A DNA stretch of 64,000 nt from Gracilariopsis chorda (lineage: Eukaryota > Rhodophyta > Florideophyceae > Gracilariales > Gracilariaceae), in NCBI GenBank assembly GCA_003194525.1, contig NBIV01000045.1, positions 124,001-188,000 of the forward strand, written 5' to 3'. Shown piece after piece: positions 21,023 to 31,159 of this stretch. The stretch's first letter is position 1. The number at the start of each line of letters is the position of its first letter. The position numbers and the translations under genes are program-made. The notes beneath the pieces were generated by a model, which worked only from the letters and a program-made list of their open reading frames with translations, had not been told where the DNA came from and searched no databases.

Positions 21023-21478
21023 CTACTTTAGCAGGCGCAACCTCCAACGTTCTAGGCGTCTAGAGGCCTCCGTCACGAACAGTATCCACTTCAGTGAAGC
21101 ATGATCAGTCCTAAAGGTCAAGCGAGTACCCTCCAAGTAGGGGCGCCGTAGTAGTACTGCCCACAAGATAGCCAGACATTCCCGTTCGGAGGTAGAGTAG
21201 TTCCGCTCCGCCTGGGAGAGGCTACGATTCCAGTAACCTATTAGCTGTGGTTCACTTTCAGGTTGTTCCTGTAAGAGAGCGCATCCCACCTAGTACTTAC
21301 AGGCGTCCGTATCCAAAACCATGCGTCCGTGCCGTTTTGATAGAACCAATATTGGAGGTTCAATCTGCTTCCTCTTCAGGATTTCGAAAGCTTCATACTC
21401 CTCTTCCGCCAAAATTCCAATCTGTGTCCGTTTATCTTTCTCCAAACGGCAGTTCAATGGGGCTGCTAATCGAGACAA
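21023..21478 (-). pseudogene. RT thumb/connection and RNase H, retrotransposon 1
   Basis: Two frames in series: 21478-21290 with the region just after the RT fingers (EEYEAFEILKRK, LDTDACKY), then 21289-21023 with SLSQAERNYSTSERECLAIL and TFRTDHASLKWIL, which match Ty3/gypsy RNase H. LDTDACKY supplies the first RNase H aspartates in the family (usually TDAS), and RTDHASL another. Only a stop separates the two frames. Confidence 0.65.
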
Positions 21479-21587
21479 TCTAGGGACAAACCTTGTAGAC
21501 GGTGCACAAACCTAGGAAGGAACGTAGTTCTGTCTGGTCCGTGGGCGGTTTGGCTTCTTGGATGGCGTCTTGAGTCCTGCTTGGAAC

Positions 21588-22403
21588 CTATAGGCGACCG
21601 AGGAGCACTACGAATCCCAAGTAATCCACCAAAGACTTTAAAAAGAAGCACTTCTCCAGCTTCAGGGTTAGGACAGCACCTTTCAGGAGTTGAAGGACGT
21701 GTATACCATGCGTGAAGTGCTCCTTCACGGTGCACGAGTAGATAATGCCATCTTCAATGTATACAAGGGCGTATTGCGACGTCGCCTTTGACAGGATTAT
21801 GTCAACTGCGAGCTGCAATGTGGCGGGGGCGTTTTTCAATCCGAAAGGCTTCCTTATGAATTTGAATATGCCACAGTGGGTGGTGAACGTTGTCTTGTCC
21901 TTATCAGCGTCGTCCATCTCGATTTGTCAGTATTCACTATTGGCTTCCAGAGTATAGAATACAGACGCATCGCCTACGGAGTCGATACATTCACCCATGC
22001 GGGGTATCGGGTAGGAATCCCGCATAGTTACCTCATTCAGGCGACTGTGATCCATACCAAACCTCAGAGATCGATCTCTCTTCCTTGCGAAGACCACCAG
22101 GGAGGCCCATTCGGAAGTGGAAGGCTCAATCAAGCCCTTGTCCAACGTGCGTTGGATCTTTTTACGATCAAAATCTCGTGCATGGGGTCCTGCTCTCCTT
22201 GGGAGTTGATGTACCGGTTTTGTCTCAGGTGTTATCTGGATCCGGTGCTTGGTCACGTTCACTCGGCTCCACTGTCCAGACGACATACCCTGAAAGGCGG
22301 ATGACATTTCTATTATCCTTTGGCGATAATTTACGAATTCTTCGCGAGTTTGGAGTTTCTCCTGCCATGGGGCAGAGAATGTCTGTGAAGAATCGGTCTC
22401 CAT
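21588..22403 (-). pseudogene. Reverse transcriptase, retrotransposon 1
   Basis: The 22403-21927 frame contains GPHARDFDRKKIQRTLDKGL, VVFARKRDRSLRFGMDHSRL and SYPIPRMGECIDSV, the N-terminal RT fingers and palm. A one-frame change leads to 21917-21588 with FTTHCGIFKFIRKPFGLKNA and the active-site block YALVYIEDGIIYS (21749-21760). The family motif is YxDD; here the third residue is Glu. Confidence 0.7.
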
Positions 22404-22430
22404 TGTAGTGACAGTGTCCTGTACCGCAAA

Positions 22431-23290
22431 TTATTCTCTTGGCGCGATCTGAGCCAGTCCTGTAGGAGCGGGCACAGCTATCGCCACTATGGTGCCTTTG
22501 TGACGCCTTAAAGAAGACTCCTTAGGGTTTGCGACGACAAACCTGAAGGGGATGGTTTGCACTATTTCCATGACACCATTCGCCATCATGGAGGGTGGCC
22601 TCGTAGCAAGTTGAGGTCTCCCCTGCAAGAAGGACAAGCCTGAGGTGCATGATTGCACTCAGACTTTGGCCTGGCTCCTCGCGGGTATCTGAACACTTTT
22701 CACCCTGCGGAGTTTGTTCGACTGTGTCTCCTTTGGAACTTACCCACTTGACGCAAGTTTGCATCGGGCCCCGGAGATGCGGATAAGGTACCTACAGGGG
22801 CGGCATTATGAAATGTCACCTTCCGCAGGCTTGGCTAGATGGCACGCACATACCGGTCCACAAAAGAAGTCACCAGTATACAGCGTGCGGCCAAGTTTGT
22901 CGCCACCAGGAGCCACATTCTTACCTTCAAGGATCCGATACGGAGATATCAAGGCAGAGCCCAGAGAATTTTTAACCTTCGCCGCAAAGCATCGCGCACG
23001 GTTGGTAGTTTGTCCGTCTTTAAGGAGTTCAGGGCCGACCTTGGCATCATGTCGACATGTACAAGGTCTGGAACGGCACCTGTGTCCAAGATGGCACGTG
23101 CGGAGTTTTATGAGAGAGAAGAGCATCCTAAGGAAAAACATACTTTATATTTCTTGCGTCGGAGCAGATATACTAATTCGTCGAAGGTGGTGGATTGGTC
23201 GGCTGAAAATGGGGGATCCAGTGATTTGGTTGCATTTTGGGGTGGGAGGTCCCAATTCCATTCCAACTTGGCACACAGGTTCCTCTCCTT
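22431..23290 (-). pseudogene. Protease region, retrotransposon 1
   Basis: Around 23110-23040 the minus strand encodes ARAILDTGAVPDLV, with the DTGA active-site motif of retroviral-type aspartic proteases at 23075-23086. The remaining ~600 bp down to RT is shifted and stop-ridden, and carries only fragments such as GCHGNSANHPLQV-like flap-side sequence. The protease would cut the gag-pol polyprotein. Confidence 0.45.
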
Positions 23291-23292
23291 TG

Positions 23293-25544
23293 CTAGAAGC
23301 GACTTCTGTTAGACGAAGGCTCGAAGGTAGGGAGCCACCCAGAGCTTTTACGCGCGGTGATGAGGGTGTTCTGAGTGGAGTTTGTCGGAGTTCCAGGCGC
23401 TGCGTTCGGTTGCGGCGGTACAACTGGGTTCGCAGCGTTCCCATGCAAGGTGATTGGAGCTGCAGCTAGGGCAGCCGGTTCCTGCATAGGCGGTGCCGGA
23501 ACTGGTTGAGCGGCTTTCACCAATGGGGTGTGGTATTCACAACGACCTTGGGGGGAACGGAAACCGCCATAAAAGCTATGAAAACTATTATTCTCCGCAT
23601 AGGTATCTTTCGCTGTCTGCAAATTCTTTTCCCTCTCATAAAGGATGGCGACCGTCATTGCCAGGGTTTGATTGGTGTAGTGCACCGGTTCTTGGGTCAA
23701 ACAAATCCAACAAGGTGGTGGGTAACTTCGAGGAATTGCGAGGCGGGCGTTCCAAAAGAATCTCGATGAGGTGTATGAGGTGATTGACGCCGCTTTCCGT
23801 GAACGGGACGGTGTCTATTAGGGTGACGCAAATCTGAGAGCAAGGCCGTCTTGCTCCTGTTCGATGGTTAGGTCGTCCACGTCTCCTAAGTGCTAGTGTC
23901 CAACGTATAGGCCGTAGCCGTGCGGTTCCTTTAGGCGGAGGGTTTGCCCAAAAGTGGAGCGTGGCTTCGCCGTGCAGCGCGGGGGGTGTCCCGGTAGAAT
24001 TCCGCGAAGCGCTCTAAGTCCGTATAGGTGGTCCAAGGGTGCGTGGTCAAATGGTTGCACACCCTCGTGCGTATCGGAGAGAGGAGTCCCTCGGCGAACA
24101 ATTACTTTAACAGCCGTTCAGAGTACATTTTTCCGCACCTTAAGGTCCTGCTCTAGAGTTTCTGGGAAAACTCTGTTCCGGTCATTCCCATGTTCTGCAA
24201 GTAGGAGATGCCGTCAGCGTGGGCATACTCAACCACCTCGTCTGTGGCGTACCGTTTGAGGAAGAAGCTGAACACCTCGGTGTACGTCATCAGGACTTCC
24301 GTTCCAGGATCATCCGCAATGGCGCTTTCTCCTGTGGGGCGGGGTTGCACGACAGAGTGCCTGCCAAGTGATGTAGAACTGAAAGCACCACATGGTGGCA
24401 ACTTCATGCACGACGTTGGTGTTACTCGCGAAACGGAAGTGTGTAACCAAGTTCAGCACTGAGGTGGGGTCTTCGCCTAAAAAGGTGTATTTCTTCAATT
24501 GAATATTTATTCGGCGCTGAATCTTTGTAAATCGTTTAGCGACAGACATATCGTAAAGAGTGGAGCGATTATTCAACCTGTAGGTTTTATAATCCACCAC
24601 CTTGGCAAATAGATCGTTTAACAAGACGATCTACCTGGCCCTTGACCGTTTCTGCTTCAGATGCGCGTCGTCTTCTGAGTCGGATCTGTTTTAGGAAGTG
24701 GGGCCCGTACTAGTCTCCAGATCGGGTTGTCTTCTATTTCTTCTTCTGTCCCTCTGTTTTTGGCTTCGTCTTTTTTGATTGTTGTCTGGGGTTTTGATGT
24801 GGTCTCTGTTATCTCGATTTACCACCTGAGTATCCTGTCCTCCTCTCCGAAGGTGAAGTTTGCCACGACCAGTATTCTGTCTTCCTCTGTTGTGTGTCAG
24901 GTCCAAACTGTCCATAGCGGTATTCTTAGAGCTTCCCCATTTCCTTGCGGCGATATTCTGTCCTTCTCTGGCGCGAAGAATGGCAGTATCCTGTCCTTCT
25001 CTGCCCGGCGTTACCGTAGGTGTTGATAGGGGGAACCTCTCCTGTACGGAAGATGCACTTTAAAACTCGGCTAGCAGGTTTAGCTGCGTGGTTTGGGAGC
25101 AAACCTTCGCTAGGATAACGTCAGAAATCACCTGTAGGAAAGAATCCGAGTCCAAGAGGGCGTCTGCCGCGCAGTGCGAATTTTCGATTGCAATCTCCTT
25201 ATTTAGGGTGTGGTGGTGGGATCCAAAATGCGTCTCGACACCTTCAGGATTCTGTTCGGCGAGTTCTTGCGATAGTCAATCCGTGAGGGGTGGGGCCATA
25301 CACTCGATAAGCGTACCAGGTTCTATCGCGCGCTGGGCCTAGATCTCCTGAAGCGGGGGTGGGTGTGACGCTGCCTGGGGTTCTTCAACGTCCACTGCAG
25401 CATTCTCCTGAGGTATGGCGAGGGTATCCGCTGTCTTCAGGTCGTATGATATTCTTCGGCGTGGTCGGAAACGTTCGACACTGGCGACAGCATTCCGTAA
25501 GAGACGTTCAGGATCATCCAGCATGGCGGTCGGTCCTTGAGTAG
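23293..25544 (-). pseudogene. Gag region, retrotransposon 1
   Basis: Minus-strand frames hold a capsid-like stretch at 24624-24153 (LTHFRFASNTNVV, EVLMTYTEVFSFFLKRYAT, YLQNMGMTGTEFSQKL) and, after several stops, 23700-23293 with LAMTVAILYEREKN and a Pro/Ala-rich tail. Upstream (24915-24691) is a short Arg/Gln/Asp-rich basic segment and before it a Pro/Glu-rich lead-in. No clean CCHC knuckle is visible. The calls rest on position and style, since gag diverges fast. Confidence 0.4.
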
Positions 25545-25783
25545 CGCTGCGCGTGCTGCGTCCACACTGAGAGCCCGGCGCCTAATGAGCCTGAGAGAGG
25601 GTTTCCAGGGTATGTTCTTGGTCCATAGAGGAGTAGACTGGGGTGATTTACTTCCACTTCCGAATCAGCTTAAGGAACGATTCCACTTTAAGGCGGGTCC
25701 CGTCAGTGTGGGTGTAGCGTTTTTCTGTCGCGCTTCGTCAGGTACAACTTAAGGAACGAATCTTCTAGTCGAGAGACCAGTTT

Positions 25784-26339
25784 TGGTACAGCCAGTGGTG
25801 AGCACAACTTCCGTAAAATATGACTTTTAGATTCGGCCAAGCAGATGGGATTCAATTAGTGGTGGTCTCCCAAATATAGGAGCGGCGACCGGGGGAGTTT
25901 TGAAAGGAAATCGGCAAGCACCAAGCGGAAAGCGGGTTCACTGGGTGGACGATAATCCTACAAGCGCTGCTATGGGACGCGCTGGGTATCAACGGTTTAG
26001 AAACAATATCTAGAGGATGACGGAATAGTGTAATTGAAGGTGAATATCACGAGGCTGAACCAGAGGAACCAGAAAACGCCTTGAGGACTCTTGGTTTATT
26101 TCCCCGAAGGTGGAGCTTCCAGCGACGCACTATGTACAGTGCCGCCAGCTGACCTCGACCATAACTATCTACTGTACCCTCTAAAAATCTACGGTAGGTT
26201 ATTCTACCTGAGTGAGTTACAGTCCGCTGGAACGATTCCTGTGGAGTGATGTGCTGCGTGGCAACATTTAGAAAATACAAGAACTCCGTTAGGAATATTC
26301 CGTAACATCCTATCCTTAGGAGCAAGCACAGTACATACA
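25784..26339 (-). repeat. 5' LTR of retrotransposon 1
   Basis: It starts TGGTACAGCCAGTGGTGAGC and ends CATACA. It matches the copy at 15126-15689 with many substitutions and small indels, which implies an old insertion. Confidence 0.7.
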
Positions 26340-26634
26340 GGGAGATCCGAGAAATCAAATTTCCACAGTTTTCTTAGACCTCAGCAGTAGCAAAATTCCC
26401 TTGCTTAGAACCTACATAGCTTAAAAGTTAAACGTAGGAGCATGGTTTTTTTTCATGTGCACTTGTTAGTATTCATAACACGAACAGCTGCAACGTTCCG
26501 GCCAACTTTCTGCTTAGATAAGCAACTGCTTCGGTTTGTCGAGAATGAAATTCTACATAATACCGACGTCTTAGGCACAATAAATGCGTATTAAACACAA
26601 TATGCAACGCTCTCGTATTGCAATTGCAAATCTC

Positions 26635-27291
26635 ATGGCATCTGCACCATCTCGAAAACGTCACTCCCCCGATTCCAACAACACAGACCAAGACGAAGAG
26701 TCGTGTAACGACACAGAAGAGTAAGGTCATGAAAGAAGATATAGGGCACAGAACTACAGTGTCGAAGACGAACAGAAACTGCTAGATATTGTAGAAGAAG
26801 TGGAACCAATTGGTCAGAACGAATGGGCCAAAGTGAAATTAGAATATGATGAATATGCCAAGTAGAATGACAACCCTTGTACAACTGTGTCAAGTGTGAG
26901 GAAGAAGTATGATAAGTTAATTTACACACCAAAACTTACTAGTGATCCAACATGTCCTTTCTCAGTGCGTAGAGCCAAACGAACTCAAAATAAAATTCTC
27001 GCGAAGGTGCATGCTACAATTTACAAAACCAACCCGCAGAAGAAAAGAAATCACAGTACCGAATGTGATTTAAAAGCTCAGGCAGAGAAATTCAACGATA
27101 GACGTACCAACAACCCAAATTCGATTGAACCTATATTCCAAGAGTCTTTTCGAAAACGAAAGTGCATTGAAATGAACGAAAACCTTCAGGAAACATCATA
27201 TAAACACAGAGGACAAAGCCAAATTCGTTTAACCGCCCTGGCCATAACGTATCACGGGCATGAAGAGCCCGATGCCATGGATTTGAGCTAG
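26635..27291 (+). pseudogene. Myb/SANT-like DNA-binding protein with two in-frame stops
   Basis: One frame of 219 codons runs from the ATG at 26635 to a TAG at 27289-27291. It is interrupted by TAA at 26722-26724 and TAG at 26863-26865 and has no frameshift. The opening is an acidic Ser/Asp/Glu-rich segment. YSVEDEQKLLDIVEEV, NEWAKVKLEYDEYAK and VRKKYDKLIYTPK follow the tryptophan and KKYDKL spacing of a Myb/SANT-like (trihelix) domain. A basic, Asn/Gln-rich tail closes it. It resembles the Myb partner ORF of PIF/Harbinger elements but lacks the RPxGRKAAK block. An 8-bp inverted repeat (TGTGGCAT/ATGCCACA) follows the stop. Confidence 0.5.
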
Positions 27292-27786
27292 ATGTGGCAT
27301 AACTAGCCCTACTCGTGGCACTGAGTTGGCCTAACCAACGCAATGCCACAGCGGGCATAGGGAAGGTGGTTTATCTACCCTCAACATGACGGTCAGCGTG
27401 TTGTACTTAGGAGAGGGTATGTAAAGATTTGAGATTACGCGTTGGAACTGTTTTCTTTTATGTTAGGTGGCTGTTACTGCGTGTTGTGCTATACCTTTAG
27501 CAGCCATTTTTGTGCATTTATATCATCAATGAGGGACGTAGATCATAGGTTACTCGACTGAAATGATATGTGTATATCCTAATATCTCCATTTAGGGCAT
27601 TATACGTATTAGCTGTCGGCTGAATATCTCGAGGTATTGGTATTGTCGTTGCTTTGTGTCAACTATTGTATACGTCAAACACAGAATAAACGTTAGCCAC
27701 TTTTCAGTAGAGCAGATATGGATTTATGTCTTTTTCGCAGCTTAAAGTGATGATTGAATTGCTCAATAGCTGTTTCCAATGTTTCA

Positions 27787-27972
27787 TTAGTTCTTTTTTC
27801 GTTGAATCATGAGGTAACCGGACCAAACTCTGACACTAGTTCCATAAGAATAAGAATGATCTGGTTTTGACCACATCCAGTCTTCGTAGACAACAATGTG
27901 TTTTCTGTGATTTGCTGCATTCCCGAAACGTCTGACTGCTTTGTATCCTCTTTCATTATGGCTTTTAATCCA
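27787..27972 (-). pseudogene. Unidentified coding remnant
   Basis: A 61-codon open segment without initiator encodes a protein-like sequence with GYKAVRRFGNAANHRKHIVV, YEDWMWSKPDHSYSYG and VRVWSGY. Two adjacent stops separate it from further coding-like sequence up to about 28060. The amino-acid mix (Trp, Tyr, His, Gly) is unlike random AT-rich translation, but I cannot place it. Confidence 0.2.
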
Positions 27973-28187
27973 TCATTACTCGTCAAAAATCTTCAAAAGT
28001 ATTCTTTTCTGCCTAAAATAATGCCCATTGTGCTGTAAAGCAACAACAATTATTTTCCATCAGCTCAAGTGGTTTAAGAACATAACACTATAAGCTTAAT
28101 GAGATATTTCGATACTTAACGTGACATTGTCTGACGGTTTTGGGCTTGCTTTTCAAAAGTTAGACACGTTGTTATGGGTTGGGGTGT

Positions 28188-28245
28188 TCTAAAATTAGAG
28201 ACACGGGCTCATATAAGCATATGAGCTCGTGGCTCTACTTCTAGA
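28188..28245. repeat. 27-bp inverted repeat with 4-base loop
   Basis: Arms 28188-28214 and 28219-28245 match at 23 of 27 positions around the loop AAGC; the core is CACGGGCTCATAT against its complement. It may be the collapsed remains of a palindromic mini-element. Confidence 0.6.
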
Positions 28246-29799
28246 CTATTTAGCATACTTTTGCCCGTCGTATGAGGATATTGTTCCCCTAAGCTAACAT
28301 TGCCGGGATGGCGCGCAAGGGACATACTGTTTTCTATCAGAAATCTTACATCGTGTTAAGGTTCATTTTCCGAGACTTATAACCCACTTAGTGCGGTGTT
28401 TTGTTTAATATTTTCCGCCTTTCCAAACGGAGTCAAACCCTGGGTTCTGCGTGGCATCTGAACCCAGTGACATACTACTTACGCTTGAAGATTTCACTCC
28501 TGAAGATGGGTTTGAATCTTCGTAAGTTGGATGCCATCCTGACTATTGAGTACAATATAATGGCTAACGTAAAGTTCTTATGACAAATTTCCTTGCAATT
28601 TGACCCTACTAAAGATAAGTAATACACATATACAGAGACACTGCATAAGATCTTGCTTACTACTAAACATAATATTGCTTAGCCCTGCTACAAAAAGTAG
28701 AGCAAATGACAGCCTGCGTCATCAAGTCTACAACTTTCCGCTCTCGACTCGCAATAAGTACTCTGATCAAGACTTACATGCCATACGCGTACTAAAAGCA
28801 CTCCCCGCAAAACTGATACGTTTCTTCTACAGTTTTCTTCTATTTCGAGAAGTGTTTTCCAAAAAATTAGATATAGTACACCTTGGGCATCCTGTCGAGT
28901 GTTGAATCTGTCTCGAGAATATGGCCAAAAACGTACTGCAGCTCGATTGATATCATATGTTTCATTACGACTGTATATCAAGAATGTTTCCGAAAACCAA
29001 TCAAAAAAAAGGACCAACATATCGAATCATACGAGATAGGAGTGGTACAAAGAAGCGAGACGAAAACTATCCTCTGAGCAACTGCTGTCAAATTTGTCCA
29101 AAACCTATCAATACAAGAGAAATTAAGCAATAGATGAATTACGCTAATTGCAAGAATAGGGTTGACCGGAAGGTTTGTCCAAAGCAAAGTGCGAAAAGCA
29201 AAGAAAAAACAAAAAGCCCATGGAAAGTCTCAAACGAAAAGAAAGGAGAGAAGAAGAAGATCCTCAAGAACAAGAAATTGACAATCACCCTTCTGGTCGT
29301 AACGATAACGAAGTTTAACAGTTTGTTAGAATGCAAAGAGAGGGCTGTAATAAGGGCTTGAGCAGAAAAAAAACGGACGGAAAAAAGGGTGCGCGTTTTG
29401 GTTTTTTGCATGCCGCTTTGACCGGTTGTTTGGACGTTGTTTTGACCGGAAATAGGTTTGGTAAGTTGACGATCTCTGCAAATTCACAGTATAGAGCATG
29501 GGGTAGAGAAGGCAGATGCAAAGTATGAGAGGAACGCTTTAAACCATCAGCGCACCGGAAGAGTTAAGGTTCACCTCTGCCAGACTTGATTCTTCTACAG
29601 TGCATTGTACAAGTGGCTCCATTGCGTGCTTCGCACGCGTTAAGGAATAAAATAAGCATTAGAGTGAAAGAAGTATTTGGGTACCGTGTTTTGGGTATTT
29701 TGTTTTTAGAATGCAAGTATTTTTGGAGAGTAAGAAGGGATAAGAAAAGAAAAAAATGAAAGAAAAAGGAAGAGGTTTACTTAAAGCTATCAAGTTCGT

Positions 29800-30021
29800 C
29801 TACAAAAGAACTTCGGGGTACACTACATTATTGGTAGAGGTGCTACCGGCAGGGAGACAGGCCACGATGTTGGACGGGTTGGTGGCCCGAGAAAAGGCGA
29901 CGTACAGCTGGCCATGCGTGAAACAGCCATCACGCAAATCCAGTCCGATACGTCCACTATACGACTGAACCTGTGCCTTATTGGTAGTGATGGCAAAACA
30001 GACACGTACTGGGAACTGGGT
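29800..30021 (-). pseudogene. PIF1-type helicase C-terminus, Helitron fragment
   Basis: The frame encodes TQFPVRVCFAITTNKAQVQS, YSGRIGLDLRDGCFTHGQLY and VAFSRATNPSNIV. This is the last helicase motif block (family: QFPVxLAFAMTINKSQGQT, then HGQLYVALSR) of Helitron RepHel proteins. The Gly-Gln-Thr of the family motif is Val-Gln-Ser here. Nothing of the helicase lies upstream: the sequence changes abruptly at about 30019 into the hairpin-rich repeat, so this is a truncated end. Confidence 0.6.
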
Positions 30022-31110
30022 CTGATTTTCCAAATAAGTAAAAATGGCAGTTGTGTGCTTAGAAAAGGCGTTTTCAGCTCCGTCATGCAACGCATGATAG
30101 AAGGAAATGGTTATAACGTGCTCTACACGCAGGCGTTTCACGCCCGCGTGCAGAGCACCGCAACGCCACCACATGCAGTTCGTAGATGTTGTTATGGCAA
30201 TGGCATGCTTTGCACGCGGACGTTCACGCCCCACGTGCAGATTGCCCCACTGCCTCGGCACATAGTCTGCAGGGGCTACTTTGTCACGCTACGCTTCGGG
30301 CGTGTAGATGAGATCTGTAAATTTAACATTTGCAAGAAAAGTGCCACCATCGTGCAGAGCATAGTCGTTCGTAGCGTTTTCGTACATAGCATTATTGAAC
30401 AGAGTGGCGTTGCCGCCTGTAATACACCTTGCATTGGCATCAGAGCATCAGAAAGCCTCTGCAGACTCGTGTGAGAAGGTATTGTGGCTTTTATGGCATC
30501 GAAATTTGAGCATAAATCTGTACCGTGACACCTAGCATCGTCGCCTTTCGAATCGTTACCCCTAGTATAATCATGCCTAGTATCGTCGCGCCTAGCATCG
30601 TCGCGCCTAGCATTGTCGCGTCCGGCATCGTGGCGTCTAGCATCGTCGAGCATTCTTGTCCAGAACCTCATTTAGGGTAACATGGCGTGCTGCTCAGGTA
30701 GTGTGGCTTCTTTGGCATCGATCTTTACGGATGAAGCTGTAGAGCATTGCTTGGTAAACGGAAGTAGAATGGTCGCGCATTCCACTATGGCGCCTAAAGT
30801 CTTCATGTAGAACATGGTCAAGCATAGCTCTGTTGCGCGGAGCATCATAGAAGGCAGCACTGCGTGTGGAAATTATGCAGTAACCTATGCTACCGTGCGG
30901 AAGTAAAACCTTGGCGTATACCGCAGCAGCGTAGAGCATCGTCGTGCCTAGCATCGTCGCGCATCGAATCATTACACATAGCCTTGTCCCTGTTACCATT
31001 GTCACGCCTGGCTTCATCGTGTAGAGCATGGTTATGTGGAGCGTTGGTTAAGAGATCACTGCGTACTGCTCTATGCTTTAGAGGAGTATAGACGTGCCGG
31101 CAAGTAAATG
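30019..31110 (-). repeat. Hairpin-rich interspersed repeat, copy 1
   Basis: The minus strand of this block aligns with the plus strand of 37860-38690: both share CAACCATGCTCTACACGA, ATAAAAGCCA.AATACC, CACGYCYGAAGCGTAG and the closing TTTTTACTT..TTG..AAATCAGACC. It is packed with GTGCTCTGCACGCG-type hairpins, for example arms 30118-30136 and 30140-30158 (17 of 19 paired) around a 3-base loop. It contains a 15-bp minisatellite. The open frames across it have a repeated Asp/Arg/His composition that reflects the repeats, not a protein. Confidence 0.5.
30527..30655. repeat. 15-bp minisatellite (CATCGTCGCGCCTAG type)
   Basis: About eight imperfect copies of a 15-bp unit follow one another; the clearest are at 30577-30625. 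A similar short run recurs at 30937-30970. The unit length keeps a reading frame open but there is no sign of selection on a protein. Confidence 0.6.
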
Positions 31111-31159
31111 CGTGTATACTTATGTCGAGCAATGTTTCATTTGGAGAGTAACTAAAGCA

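Larger units (their letters stand above)
15126..26339 (-). mobile_element. Chromoviral Ty3/gypsy retrotransposon 1, ~11.2 kb, minus strand
   Basis: Two similar ~560-bp LTRs bound the element. The minus strand carries gag, a DTGA protease, reverse transcriptase, RNase H, integrase and a chromodomain in that order. A purine-rich tract (complement of 15691-15703) adjoins the 3' LTR as expected for a polypurine tract. Next to the 5' LTR the complement of 25764-25783 contains TGGTCTCTCGACTAG, a possible tRNA primer site. No matching target duplication is evident with these ends. Between the chromodomain and the 3' LTR lies ~2.7 kb with an ORF on the opposite strand. All domains are broken. Confidence 0.75.
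27292..29799. other. Long stretch without a called gene
   Basis: About 2.5 kb of AT-rich sequence between the Myb pseudogene and the Helitron remnant. It contains the hairpin at 28188-28245 and a short unbroken minus-strand segment (27787-27972). Lysine-rich frames at 29134-29521 look like low-complexity sequence. A CTGGGTTC/GAACCCAG inverted repeat occurs near 28440-28476. Confidence 0.4.

Noticed and set aside
22714-23469. 251-codon plus-strand frame
   Set aside because: It lies opposite the protease and gag of retrotransposon 1, and its translation has no domain.
30276-30671. 131-codon minus-strand frame with an Asp/Arg-rich repeat
   Set aside because: The composition follows directly from the 15-bp minisatellite and the hairpin-rich repeat.
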